Positions 6,458 through 15,488 of a stretch of 20,030 bases of DNA are shown here, piece by piece. The translations under genes were made by a program, and so were the position numbers. Under the pieces are notes generated by a model, which did not search any database, was not told where the DNA came from, and worked only from the letters and a program-made list of their open reading frames with translations. How positions within the stretch are numbered: the first letter of the stretch is position 1; each line of letters begins with the position of its first letter. This stretch comes from CBDUJZ01 sp047629415. Lineage in GTDB: Bacteria; Myxococcota_A; Bradymonadia; REDH01. Location: assembly GCA_047629415.1 (NCBI GenBank), contig JBLHWZ010000080.1:1-20030 (forward strand). Reading direction: 5' to 3'.

Positions 6458-8400
6458 TGATCGTCCCGCAGCCGGTTCGGACCAATGCGACGTTGCGGGC
6501 TGCTCATCTTGCAGGCCCTGTCGACCTCTCAGCGTTCCGGGACGGTGTCCAGCGACTGCAGAATCTAGGGTTCGAGGTTCAACGAAACCCCTCGTTGGGC
6601 AGCGCTCCCCCTGACCTCCCGTTCCTAGCAGGCGAGGACCACGCTCGAGCTCGCGAGCTGACCCACTCGGTCCTCTCTTCGCAGATCGACGCGATTATCG
6701 CCGTGAGGGGTGGGTACGGGACGATGCGGCTCCTAGAACGGCTTCCTCAACAGATCCTCGCGCAGAATCCCAAGTGGCTGGTGGGGTATTCGGACATCAC
6801 CGCTCTGCACCTCTGGGCCTACTCTCAAGGAGTCGCGTCGATCCATGGGCCAATGGTTGCCGGGCTCGGCAAGCACAAGCTGGACAACTCACTGGACGAG
6901 TTAGTGCAGACGCTCGGCGGGAGACCGCCCACTTTGAAGGTGCGGAATCCCTCCGGGAACTCCGCACGCGGAAGGCTCATAGGCGGAAACCTCAGCCTGC
7001 TTGCGGCCATGCGCGCGACCCGATGGTGGCCGCCCTTGCGCGGTTGCGTCCTCTTCATCGAGGAGATCGGAGAGCCGCTTTATCGAATCGATCGCATGCT
7101 ACAAACGCTCGTGCTGGCCGGCGGTCTCGAAGAAGTGGAGGCGGTCGTTCTCGGCCAGTTCACCCGTTGCGGAATGGGACAAGGCGGCCCGAAGGCAGCT
7201 GAAGAACTCGTTCGCGAAACGCTGCGAACCCTCAAGGGACCAGTGACCACTGGCGCATCGGCGGGACACGGCACTCCCAACTTCTCGTTCGTGCATGGCG
7301 GGATGTACGAAGTCCACGGACAGCTCTGCCGCTACGTTGGAGAGCCTCCCGCCAAGACTCCGCGCAAGGCGCCCACCGTCAAAAATAGCAAAACGTCGAC
7401 CGCTCGTGAACTCATCCACACGGCTATCACCGCCGGTATTTGCTCAGCGATCCAGCTGGTCATCAGCCGGCAAGGGGAAGTGGTCTACAATGAAGCCGCA
7501 GGAGCGCGGGCCTTCGGGTCGTGCCCCATCCAGAGGGATGCACACTTCGACATCGCGAGCGTGACCAAAGCCGTCTCCACGGCAGTCCTGGCACACCTCG
7601 CTGTTCAAACCGGTCTCGTCGAACTCGAAAGTCGGTGCCCTCTAGAGCTCTCAAGCGCGCAACCAACGCTCCGGGATTTGCTCCGGCACTCATCCGGTCT
7701 ACCAGCGCATATCGAGGTGTTTCGAGAGGCACGACTTACGGACGCACCCAAAGATTTCGCGGACCGAGCGTTCGCCGCAGTCAACGCTATCGAGGCCGGG
7801 CCTTGCTACTCGGACGTCGGATACATCGCACTCGGCAGGTGGCTGGAGGAACTCTTCGGCACCGATCTGCGGTCCCTCTTCGCCGCGAAGATCGCACAGC
7901 CACTCGGCATACAGACCTGTTTCGGGCCACTGAGTTCGGCAATTGCTACAGAGTTCAGCTCCTTCCACGGCGAATTCCTCGATGGCATCGTACACGACGA
8001 AAACGCGCAGGTACTCGGTGCAGCCGCCGGTCACGCTGGGCTCTTTTCGAGCGCTCAGGACTTAGACCTGATCTTGCGAAGTCTGATGGGGTTCGGCCCC
8101 TCGATTCTCGACGCTGCGAGCGTTCAAAGGATGTGGGATTACGCGGAACGGCCGGAGGGCGGAACCTACACGCTCGGGTGGGACACTCCTTCCGGCACAC
8201 GTTCCAACGCCGGCGCTCTGATGAGCCGCAGCGCCACGGTCGGACACCTCGGTTTCACGGGAACGAGCGTCTGGATCGATCGAGACGCCGAGTTGGCCGT
8301 GACGCTGCTGACCAACCGTGTTCATCCCACGCGAGAGAACGCAGGAATTCGTTGGCTACGTCCTGCGATCCAGGACGCCGCATTTAGGGAGTTTTCGTGA
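6457..8400 (+). CDS. LD-carboxypeptidase (S66) fused to a beta-lactamase-family serine hydrolase
   Basis: GTG at 6457 gives 647 residues. Residues 1 to about 297 are an LD-carboxypeptidase like LdcA, which removes the terminal D-Ala from cytoplasmic muropeptide tetrapeptides. Visible marks are GGYGTMRLL, the nucleophile elbow GYSDITALH (Ser112), the acidic FIEEIGE segment with RIDRML (Glu202/203), and AGHG (His271). A Lys/Pro/Thr-rich linker (about 298-316) leads to a serine hydrolase of the beta-lactamase/PBP type: SVTK (Ser368, Lys371), CYSDVGYIALG (Tyr451, in the YSD variant of YxN) and VGHLGFTG (His597). No signal peptide is seen, so both domains should be cytoplasmic. The frame stays open upstream to 6244, but that part lies over the preceding membrane-protein gene in another frame and does not resemble LdcA, so GTG 6457 is preferred. 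The fusion suggests two-step trimming of a peptide substrate. Confidence 0.88.
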   Translation: MIVPQPVRTNATLRAAHLAGPVDLSAFRDGVQRLQNLGFEVQRNPSLGSAPPDLPFLAGEDHARARELTHSVLSSQIDAIIAVRGGYGTMRLLERLPQQILAQNPKWLVGYSDITALHLWAYSQGVASIHGPMVAGLGKHKLDNSLDELVQTLGGRPPTLKVRNPSGNSARGRLIGGNLSLLAAMRATRWWPPLRGCVLFIEEIGEPLYRIDRMLQTLVLAGGLEEVEAVVLGQFTRCGMGQGGPKAAEELVRETLRTLKGPVTTGASAGHGTPNFSFVHGGMYEVHGQLCRYVGEPPAKTPRKAPTVKNSKTSTARELIHTAITAGICSAIQLVISRQGEVVYNEAAGARAFGSCPIQRDAHFDIASVTKAVSTAVLAHLAVQTGLVELESRCPLELSSAQPTLRDLLRHSSGLPAHIEVFREARLTDAPKDFADRAFAAVNAIEAGPCYSDVGYIALGRWLEELFGTDLRSLFAAKIAQPLGIQTCFGPLSSAIATEFSSFHGEFLDGIVHDENAQVLGAAAGHAGLFSSAQDLDLILRSLMGFGPSILDAASVQRMWDYAERPEGGTYTLGWDTPSGTRSNAGALMSRSATVGHLGFTGTSVWIDRDAELAVTLLTNRVHPTRENAGIRWLRPAIQDAAFREFS

Positions 8401-8419
8401 ATAGATCCGGGGAGTTATC

Positions 8420-9217
8420 GTGAACAACGCAGAAGCAATCGAGCTGGCAGAAATCGCTCGAATGGTGGCCGGAGAATCGGGCATCATCGCGATGAAAGCG
8501 TTCGCGCGGCGGGAGGAGAGCGTCATCCACAAAGGGGCCGTCGACCTCGTGACGCAGACCGACCTCGCCGTCGAAGAGCACATCACGCGCAGGCTTCGCG
8601 AGCTAACGGACTTCGCGGTCTTGGGAGAGGAAGGAGGACTGACCGGATCCACCGACGGCGCAACGTGGGTCGTGGATCCGATCGATGGCACCACCAACTT
8701 CTCGCACCGGGTGCCGCACTTCGCGGTCTCGATCGGGCTTTGGTCGGAGAGCCATGCATTGCTTGGGACAGTACTCTCGCCAGTCCCCAATGAGTGCTTC
8801 TGGTGCGACGGCTCAGCGAGCTATCTGGACGACGACCGGCTGCCGACGCTCCAACCTCCAGAGTTAGCGAACGCCCTGCTCGCGTCAGGATTTCCGTATG
8901 ATCGACAGACAAGCGCAGACAATAATACGGGGCTCTGGGGCGCATTCATGAAAGAGTGCCAAGGCCTCCGCCGATTCGGCGCGGCCGCCCTTGATCTGGC
9001 CTGGGTCGCGGCGGGTCGTATTGACGGGTTCTGGGAACCCCGCCTAAAACCGTGGGACTTCGCAGCCGGCGCAGCCATCGTGCGCTGTGCAGGCGGCCGA
9101 GTAACCGACTACACAGACAATCCGCTGACGCTCTCTTCGGAATCGCTCGTCGCGGCAGGACCCGGACTTCACGCAGAAATGCTCAAGCTAATCGCCGCCC
9201 ACTACGCACCATGCTGA
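8420..9217 (+). CDS. suhB: Inositol monophosphatase family protein
   Basis: The 265-residue product carries all the hallmark metal-binding motifs of the Mg-dependent inositol monophosphatase family: GEEG (69-72, Glu70), DPIDGTTNF (86-94, Asp86 and Asp89) and WDFAAG (212-217, Asp213). Such enzymes remove phosphate from inositol-1-phosphate or related sugar and polyol phosphates, and some members (SuhB) also have a role in rRNA transcription. Substrate cannot be told from sequence, and the histidinol-phosphatase and FBPase-like branches remain possible. The GTG start at 8420 is set by a strong Shine-Dalgarno, CCGGGGAG at 8407-8414, 5 nt before it. The gene lies 19 nt after the carboxypeptidase fusion, and its stop overlaps the start of the next lipoprotein by 7 nt. 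The length is normal for the family. Confidence 0.9.
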   Translation: MNNAEAIELAEIARMVAGESGIIAMKAFARREESVIHKGAVDLVTQTDLAVEEHITRRLRELTDFAVLGEEGGLTGSTDGATWVVDPIDGTTNFSHRVPHFAVSIGLWSESHALLGTVLSPVPNECFWCDGSASYLDDDRLPTLQPPELANALLASGFPYDRQTSADNNTGLWGAFMKECQGLRRFGAAALDLAWVAAGRIDGFWEPRLKPWDFAAGAAIVRCAGGRVTDYTDNPLTLSSESLVAAGPGLHAEMLKLIAAHYAPC

Positions 9218-9606
9218 CTCGCCTCACACTCCTCATCTCGCTCGTCTCACTCGCCGCGTGCACCGAGGACGTCGACGTCGGAGACCTCGCAGGATACGTC
9301 GACTCGATCGGTCCGGCGTCGTTCGACGGAGAGCTCATCGCTGTCCCGTTTTCGACCTGGGACGAGGACGGTGACCGACTTAACGTCGAGGTGTCCTTCG
9401 CTCGGGGCGGCGGCGACTTCGAAATGATCGAGGTGCTCGAAGACCTCTTCAGCGATGTCGCGGAATCCACCGAGCACACCTTCGTCTGGAACATCACCGA
9501 CGAGAACGTGGAGACAGCCGAGATCACCATCCGGATGAACGTTGTAGAACGACCCGCGGCGGCGATCGAGCTGGGCCCGTTCACCCCGGCGACGCTCAAT
9601 GACTGA
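9211..9606 (+). CDS. Small lipoprotein with an Ig/FN3-like fold (unknown function)
   Basis: ATG at 9211 gives 131 residues. A short signal peptide ends in the lipobox LAAC, with Cys17 as the expected lipidated residue. The +2 residue is Thr, so outer-membrane sorting is likely under the usual rule. The mature part is acidic and beta-rich. The pattern VPFSTWDEDGDRLNVEV, then HTFVWNITDE and ITIRMNV, resembles Ig- or fibronectin-like modules often found in Myxococcota surface proteins; this is a weak similarity judged by eye. The start overlaps the stop of the phosphatase gene by 7 nt, and the stop overlaps the start of the next membrane protein by 8 nt. This favours ATG 9211 over longer in-frame starts that would run inside the phosphatase gene. 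Confidence 0.75.
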   Translation: MLTRLTLLISLVSLAACTEDVDVGDLAGYVDSIGPASFDGELIAVPFSTWDEDGDRLNVEVSFARGGGDFEMIEVLEDLFSDVAESTEHTFVWNITDENVETAEITIRMNVVERPAAAIELGPFTPATLND

Positions 9607-10423
9607 CACCCCTGCTCCAGGCGTTCCCGCCCGGACGGAGGAGGAGCGCGTAAGCCGAGCCGGGACCCCCGTGCCGGCTTACGGGCAGGTAGTGAACGCG
9701 ATGTCCGGTTGGCTCCTGAGTTCCGCTGTTATCGCCACCGGATCGGGCGCGATTTGCGCAATTCTGCTCAACCGAGCCTATGGCGGGGTCAACCCGGAAG
9801 CGGGACAGATTGGCTGGGCTTCCGCGATGGCCGCGATCGGTGGTCATCCCGCCGTCCTGATCGCCTTCGCGGCGCTCCTCTTCGGTGGGGTCGCGATCGC
9901 CTCAATCGGCGAGAGACTCACGAGGCTACCTATCGTCGGAGCGGCAATGGTCCTCGCTTTGACCGTGATTCCCTTCGCGCTCGGGATTAGCGCGATCGAG
10001 TTCGCCGAGTTCGCCTCGTTCGGGATGATCGACTCCGTCCAGAGCGAGCTCGCGGCGACGAACCTGCTAGACGACTGGTGGATCTTCGGCCTGTGGTTCG
10101 GACTGACTTGGGTTGCGGGGAGGCACAACCTCTCGGTGCTGCCGATCGCTGTCTGGATCGTAGCGCTCTATCTCACCTGGCAGCTCGCCGAGGCGCGGGT
10201 GGAGATCTGGCGCGTCGCGGTGGACCAGGTGTTTCGCTCGCTCCCCGCCCAAATCCGCAACGCCAACAACGCCGAGCCATTCCAGATCGCTGGCTTTGCC
10301 ATGTACTTACGCTCGCTGACTGACATCTTTCTTTTCACCACACCGATGCTCGCGATCGGCATGCTGAGGAGGCGCAAAGTCTCCACCTTAGTGATCGAGC
10401 GAGCTCGAGACTCGCTCCAATAG
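9599..10423 (+). CDS. Multi-pass integral membrane protein, unknown function
   Basis: The 274-residue product has about six predicted membrane segments, near residues 36-58, 72-103, 110-135, 159-174, 178-197 and 229-256. An N-terminal tail of about 30 residues is Pro- and charge-rich, and the C-terminus is basic (RRRK). A hydrophilic stretch at about 198-228 (with NANNAEP) lies between the last two segments. I do not recognise a family, and no catalytic or transport motif stands out. The start overlaps the preceding lipoprotein gene by 8 nt, and glpK begins 3 nt after its stop, so it is embedded in the operon. Because glycerol kinase follows it, a role in polyol uptake could be imagined. However, it lacks the paired NPA motifs of GlpF, so that would be speculation. 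Confidence 0.78.
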   Translation: MTDTPAPGVPARTEEERVSRAGTPVPAYGQVVNAMSGWLLSSAVIATGSGAICAILLNRAYGGVNPEAGQIGWASAMAAIGGHPAVLIAFAALLFGGVAIASIGERLTRLPIVGAAMVLALTVIPFALGISAIEFAEFASFGMIDSVQSELAATNLLDDWWIFGLWFGLTWVAGRHNLSVLPIAVWIVALYLTWQLAEARVEIWRVAVDQVFRSLPAQIRNANNAEPFQIAGFAMYLRSLTDIFLFTTPMLAIGMLRRRKVSTLVIERARDSLQ

Positions 10424-10426
10424 AAC

Positions 10427-11898
<1,472 letters not shown>

Positions 11899-11902
<4 letters not shown>

Positions 11903-12924
11903 GATGTTCGGCCGTGTTGGCGCTGACTCTCATTGCCTGCGGAGGAGAGACCGCGATCGAGGAGGAGCCCCCTGCCCCCGAGGTCCCGTTGGGCCCATGC
12001 GAGGTCGAGTGGCGAATCGACGAGCAGTGCACAGGCTTCCCGACGATGTGTACTCAGCTTTCCGTCGACCGGTGGGGCAACGTGACGCGAAGCGCGGCCG
12101 ATCGTTTCTGCGATGGCGAGATCGACACCTGCACCTCGGCTGAGTTCGATGAGTATGGAAACGTCACAAACCGTTACGACGGCTGCGGCGAGACACCCAC
12201 CGCGTGTCGTACCCAACTCTACGACGAGCAAGGCAGGGTCAGGGAGTTCGGGCTCGACCTCTACGTTGGGAACCCACTCTTCGGGGTCCCAGGCTGCGAC
12301 GGAATCTACGAAGAGTGCCGACGCACGACCTACGATGGAGCGGACGTCATTCGGATCGAAACCGACATCGAGTGCGACGGTCAGCCGGAGCACTGCACCG
12401 AATTCGACTACGAAAACGGGGTCCAGGTCAGAAAAACCGAGTCAGACTGTGATGGGCGGGTGTTCGAATGCGATGTCGCGACCGCCGATCCATTCGGCCG
12501 AGTGACCGCACGCCATGTGGACGCCGGCTGCGACGGCTCGCCCGACCGGCAGTGCTTTGTCTTCGAATACGACGGAGACTCGGAGCGACCGTCGTTCCAG
12601 CGCTCCGAGCCTATCTGCGGCGGAACCGCCGAATGTGAGGCGTACGGGTACGATGGAGGCGTCAGGCTCGCGTCGATCTCGGACTGCGAGTCTGCTCCGC
12701 AGACCTGCGTCAAGACTGAGACCAACGACGACGGCTACGTGATCGCCGTAGACATCGATTGGGGATGCGACGACCGGCCGGAACTCTGCTCACGATTTCA
12801 GTACGACGCACGAGGGAACTTAGTCGGGAAGCAAGAGGACGGCGGATGCGACGAGCAACCGCATCGCTGTCAGACCCGAGTCTACGACGGTGAATGCCGC
12901 TATTCCGCGGCAGTCACACCCTGA
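11899..12924 (+). CDS. Lipoprotein made of eleven Cys-pair repeats (YD/RHS-like)
   Basis: ATG at 11899 overlaps the glpK stop as ATGA and gives 341 residues. The lipobox LIAC places the lipidated Cys at 14, followed by a Glu/Pro-rich spacer. From residue 44 on, the protein consists of eleven units of about 25 residues. Each has two Cys six residues apart, typically CDGxxxxC, followed by FxYDxxGNV-type text. The YD...G part resembles the YD repeats of RHS proteins, but the regular Cys pair is not a feature of classical YD repeats. It is probably an extracytoplasmic, disulfide-stabilised beta solenoid anchored to a membrane. No function is recognised. It is the last gene of the operon and overlaps the convergent peptidyl-prolyl isomerase-like gene by 25 bp. 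Confidence 0.85.
12028..12897 (+). repeat. Eleven-fold C-x6-C protein repeat
   Basis: Cys pairs lie at residues 44/51, 71/78, 96/103, 133/140, 159/166, 184/191, 211/219, 240/246, 263/270, 290/297 and 317/324 of the lipoprotein. Nine of the eleven have exactly six residues between them. Unit starts are spaced 23-29 residues apart, except one of 37 that holds an insertion. Two unpaired Cys, C34 and C333, flank the array and could join its ends. Confidence 0.9.
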
Positions 12925-14432
12925 GCGAGCGCGGCCGAAGCAGCGCCCCCGTCGACATCCCGTTCATGTTGACTCGCGAACTCGGCAACACGCGCTGGCC
13001 AAGCGTGCTCTCTCATATACTGCGAAAACTCGGCAGTGAACGCTTCCAGATTCTCCTGGAACTGCGCCTCGTCGGCAGTGGTTCTGGACAGTACTCGAGC
13101 GACCGCCACGCCAGCGGCGACGTGGGCCGGACCGAGGACATCACCAACCTCCACGCCGTCGGCAAAAACCAAATCCGATAGCGCCGCCGCCTCGCCAAGG
13201 CTCGGAACTATCCCGGTCGGGGAACGCCGAAAGTCTGAGGTCGTCTCGCTCAACACTCGGTGACCCACATAGATCGTCGCGGCGTTGTCAGAGTTCTCCC
13301 GCAGCGCAGCGGCGAGTCGTTGAGCATCGGCCATTGCCTCCTCGGCCACGCTGGTCTCCCGCGCGAGATGATGCGCGATCTGTTGCCGAACATCATCGTC
13401 AAGAGGACGCATCTCGCGACCGCGGTGTTCGAGTAACTCGAAGACAACCCAGTGACCGCGGAATCGAGCGGGACCGCTAACCTCGCCCGGGAGTGCGTCG
13501 AAGGCCGCGGGGAACTGAGCCTGCGGAATCCAGGTGTCCACGTTTCCGCGGCTGATCGGCTGAGTGCTTCCTTCGTCCCCGATGATCGCATCAAAACCGT
13601 CTTCGAGCGCTGTGGCGAGCAGCGCCTCGACGCGAGCACGCGCGACCGGGTCGTCCTCTGCTCCCTCGATCGCGACCTCGCGGATACGCGCGCCTCGGGG
13701 CAGCAAGAAGAAGCCGGCGTGGTCCGCGTAGTACTGAGCGATTTCATTCGAGCGCGAGGTAATCACGTCCTCGATGGTCTCGCGTGAGTGCACGTTTGGC
13801 ACCACCGCGATCTCGAGCCGGGCTCGGTTGTTGCGGCTGAAGTAAGCAGCCCGAAGGTCGTCCTCAGAGAGTGAGTCGACTCGATGCTGCTGCCACTTCT
13901 GCATGAGCACGGTTTGCCGAGCCGCTCGCTCGACGTCGGCCCAGGTGAGCCCCCGCTGCGCCAGCGTGCGAACTCTCTCGGGTCGGGGGGACTGCAGGAG
14001 GGCTTGAGCCTCAGGGTTCCCTCGAACCGCCGTCTCAAGCTCTTGCTCTGAAACCTCGATCCCCCAGGTCGCGCAATCCTGCTCAACCAAAGCCTCATCA
14101 AAGAGGTTCGAGGTGAGTCGACGAATAAGCGACTCGTCCGCGAACCACTCAGGACCATAAGCAACTGAGATGGGTTGTCCGGTGATCCACTCACGCCAGC
14201 TAATCGCTCGGATAAGGTCGTCGACAGTAACGACAATATCGCCCTGTGAGGCGTAAGCGGGCCCCGCCAAATCCCTAGGCTCAGCCTGCTCGTCGGCCGC
14301 CGGCTGTGCGGTCGGTTCGGCCGGATCCGGTTGCGACCGTTCGAGGGTGCAGGAGATCAAAGAAAGACAGGCGCAAGCTTGCAGGGCAATAGTCTGCATG
14401 CTAGCGAGCCGCCGAACACGACTGGGTTTCAT
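12900..14432 (-). CDS. SurA/PpiD-like peptidyl-prolyl isomerase lipoprotein
   Basis: Starting at ATG 14432 the product is 510 residues. The N-terminus has a basic region (KPSRVRR), a hydrophobic stretch and the lipobox LISC with Cys28. A Pro/Glu/Gln-rich linker follows. The helical region at about residues 60-215 resembles the SurA/PpiD chaperone core. Residues about 245-340 look like a parvulin domain: the SRGNVDTWIP segment, then FDALPGEVSGPARFRGHWVVFELLEHR. The usual RHIL-type opening is not seen, so isomerase activity is uncertain. A second, weaker parvulin-like stretch covers about 383-450. The likely role is folding of exported or outer-membrane proteins. ATG 14438 is an equally possible start; the frame stays open to 14543, but those longer N-termini would lose the signal peptide. 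The gene is convergent with, and overlaps, the Cys-repeat lipoprotein gene. Confidence 0.78.
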   Translation of the reverse strand: MKPSRVRRLASMQTIALQACACLSLISCTLERSQPDPAEPTAQPAADEQAEPRDLAGPAYASQGDIVVTVDDLIRAISWREWITGQPISVAYGPEWFADESLIRRLTSNLFDEALVEQDCATWGIEVSEQELETAVRGNPEAQALLQSPRPERVRTLAQRGLTWADVERAARQTVLMQKWQQHRVDSLSEDDLRAAYFSRNNRARLEIAVVPNVHSRETIEDVITSRSNEIAQYYADHAGFFLLPRGARIREVAIEGAEDDPVARARVEALLATALEDGFDAIIGDEGSTQPISRGNVDTWIPQAQFPAAFDALPGEVSGPARFRGHWVVFELLEHRGREMRPLDDDVRQQIAHHLARETSVAEEAMADAQRLAAALRENSDNAATIYVGHRVLSETTSDFRRSPTGIVPSLGEAAALSDLVFADGVEVGDVLGPAHVAAGVAVARVLSRTTADEAQFQENLEAFTAEFSQYMREHAWPARVAEFASQHERDVDGGAASAALAQGVTAAE

Positions 14433-14482
14433 AGCCATTACCGGTCGTGTCACGTTGCGAACCAGACCATTTTGAAGAAAGA

Positions 14483-14499
14483 CCCAGGACTTCCCTGGG
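14483..14499. promoter_or_regulatory. Inverted repeat in the divergent promoter gap
   Basis: CCCAGG (14483-14488) and CCTGGG (14494-14499) form a perfect 6-bp inverted repeat with a 5-nt loop. It lies in the 90-bp gap between the divergent isomerase-like lipoprotein gene and the 107-residue protein gene. It could be a shared operator. No convincing -35/-10 pair was found for either direction. Confidence 0.3.
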
Positions 14500-14522
14500 C
14501 GCTCACCTGTATAGAGGTCGTC

Positions 14523-14846
14523 ATGAAAAAGACTCCACTGCAATTGATCAAGGACGAGTTCGGTTCAAAGGAAGCGCTTGCCAACAAGCTGCTCCCGCTT
14601 CTGGATCGTCCGGCGGACGAAGACCAGGGCGAATTTGAGCGCCGTATTCGGACGGCATCGAATAAGAAGCTTCTTCGCCTCTGGGCGGCTGAGACAGCCG
14701 TTAAGGACCAGTTTGGAACGAAGGAAAAGCTGATCGAGGCGATCGTGAAGGCGAAGTTCAACGGAACGAACCCCGACTACGCCGCACGCATCGTGAAGTA
14801 CACGAAGACGCGACTCCTCGACATGCACCGGCAAGTCGCAAGCTAG
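14523..14846 (+). CDS. Small helical protein made of two tandem units, unknown function
   Basis: ATG at 14523 gives 107 residues and is set by a good Shine-Dalgarno (AGAGGT, 14513-14518) 4 nt upstream. The protein is charged, Lys-rich and predicted helical, with no signal peptide or membrane segment. It is an internal duplication. Residues 9-27 (IKDEFGSKEALANKLLPLL) match residues 60-78 (VKDQFGTKEKLIEAIVKAK). The following segments, EFERRIRTASNKKLLRL and DYAARIVKYTKTRLLDM, also align. I do not recognise a named family. The basic, compact, duplicated layout would suit a nucleic-acid or protein-binding role, but that is inference. It lies just upstream of carD, separated by a gap rich in inverted repeats. 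The frame stays open upstream to 14331, but that part lies over the divergent gene and looks non-coding. Confidence 0.82.
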   Translation: MKKTPLQLIKDEFGSKEALANKLLPLLDRPADEDQGEFERRIRTASNKKLLRLWAAETAVKDQFGTKEKLIEAIVKAKFNGTNPDYAARIVKYTKTRLLDMHRQVAS

Positions 14847-14855
14847 TCTCGCCCC

Positions 14856-14883
14856 AAAACATGCGTGTCTAACGCGCGGTTTT
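14856..14883 (+). terminator. Possible intrinsic terminator or leader hairpin after the duplicated small protein
   Basis: Starting 9 nt after the stop codon, AAAAC (14856-14860) can pair with GTTTT (14879-14883), and inside it GCGT (14863-14866) pairs with ACGC (14872-14875) around a 5-nt loop, with a small internal bulge. The T-run is only four bases and lies in the stem, so this is a weak terminator at best. It also overlaps the competing inverted repeats that follow. Confidence 0.35.
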
Positions 14884-14953
14884 GTGCTAGAGACGAGGCT
14901 CTTGAACGAACTGGGAAAGGCCAGCACAAATCGTGCTGAACCGCGTCTCCCAG
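14875..14953 (+). promoter_or_regulatory. Cluster of competing inverted repeats upstream of carD
   Basis: Several perfect complementary pairs are packed here: CGCGGTT (14875-14881) with AACCGCG (14939-14945); TTTGTGCT (14881-14888) with AGCACAAA (14923-14930); GAGACG (14890-14895) with CGTCTC (14944-14949); CTGGGA (14911-14916) with TCCCAG (14948-14953); and AGCAC (14923-14927) with GTGCT (14933-14937). Some exclude each other, for example AGCAC can pair either left or right. This is typical of a switching leader, attenuator or small RNA, but could also be an operator array. No family of structured RNA is recognised. Confidence 0.45.
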
Positions 14954-14964
14954 TGGCATATTTA
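14936..14964 (+). promoter_or_regulatory. carD: Candidate carD promoter
   Basis: CTGAAC (14936-14941) and TATTTA (14959-14964) are separated by 17 nt, and the -10-like box lies in a locally AT-rich patch. This would start the transcript about 25 nt before the carD ATG and leave room for the GGAG Shine-Dalgarno at 14984-14987. The -35 match is poor, so the call is tentative. Confidence 0.3.
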
Positions 14965-14996
14965 ATGATTGAAAACCCCACGCGGAGCTGCATCAC

Positions 14997-15482
14997 ATGA
15001 AACTCGAAGTGGGCGACATGGTGGTCTACCCGGCACAGGGAGTCGCCAAAGTTGAGGGTCTGGAGGAGAAGGTGATCATGGATCAACCCATGCGCTTCTT
15101 CGTCCTCAGAGTTCTCGACTCGGACAAGAAGATCATGGTCCCGGAAAATAAGGTCGGCTCTGTCGACATCCGGCACGTGATTTCTGAAGACGAAGTAGAT
15201 GAAGTCTTCGATATTCTCCGCGAGCGCAGCGTCTCGTTCGATCACGGAACCTGGAATCGACGGTACCGTGCGTACCTCGAGAAAATCAAAACAGGGTCCA
15301 TCTTCGAGATTGCCGAAGTCCTTCGGGACCTCAACCTTATCAAGCTGGAGAAAAACCTCAGCTTTGGTGAGCGTAAGATGCTCGATACCGCCAGGAGACT
15401 TCTGGTCCAAGAGCTCTCCATCGCGATGCACGACTCCGAAGAGCAGGTCGAGAAGGAACTCGAGAATCTCTTCGCTGGGTAG
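14997..15482 (+). CDS. carD: CarD/CdnL-family RNA polymerase-binding transcription regulator
   Basis: The 161-residue protein matches the short CarD family (CdnL of Myxococcus, CarD of Mycobacterium). The N-terminal Tudor-like domain (about 1-65) binds the RNA polymerase beta subunit and opens with VGDMVVYPAQGVAKVEG. The C-terminal helical domain (about 70-161) holds TWNRRYR; Trp86 there corresponds to the Trp that contacts the upstream edge of the promoter bubble. In studied bacteria these proteins stabilise open complexes at rRNA and other promoters and are often essential. The length is normal. The GGAG Shine-Dalgarno is at 14984-14987. The protein lacks the HMGA-like tail of the larger myxobacterial CarD, so it is the CdnL type. 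The deaminase gene starts 6 nt after its stop, implying cotranscription. Confidence 0.95.
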   Translation: MKLEVGDMVVYPAQGVAKVEGLEEKVIMDQPMRFFVLRVLDSDKKIMVPENKVGSVDIRHVISEDEVDEVFDILRERSVSFDHGTWNRRYRAYLEKIKTGSIFEIAEVLRDLNLIKLEKNLSFGERKMLDTARRLLVQELSIAMHDSEEQVEKELENLFAG

Positions 15483-15488
15483 CACCGC

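Noticed and set aside
7521..8387. Plus-strand Arg-rich frame of 288 codons inside the serine-hydrolase domain
   Set aside because: It is a shifted frame of a domain with intact catalytic motifs; its Arg/Ser-rich composition is typical of GC-rich shadows.
14510..14515. TATAGA as a -10 box for the duplicated small protein
   Set aside because: It overlaps the Shine-Dalgarno of that gene, so a transcript starting from it would lack the ribosome-binding site, and no -35 box lies at proper spacing.
14331..14522. N-terminal extension of the 107-residue protein
   Set aside because: It would run over the start of the divergent isomerase-like gene; a Shine-Dalgarno and the repeat pattern both support ATG 14523.
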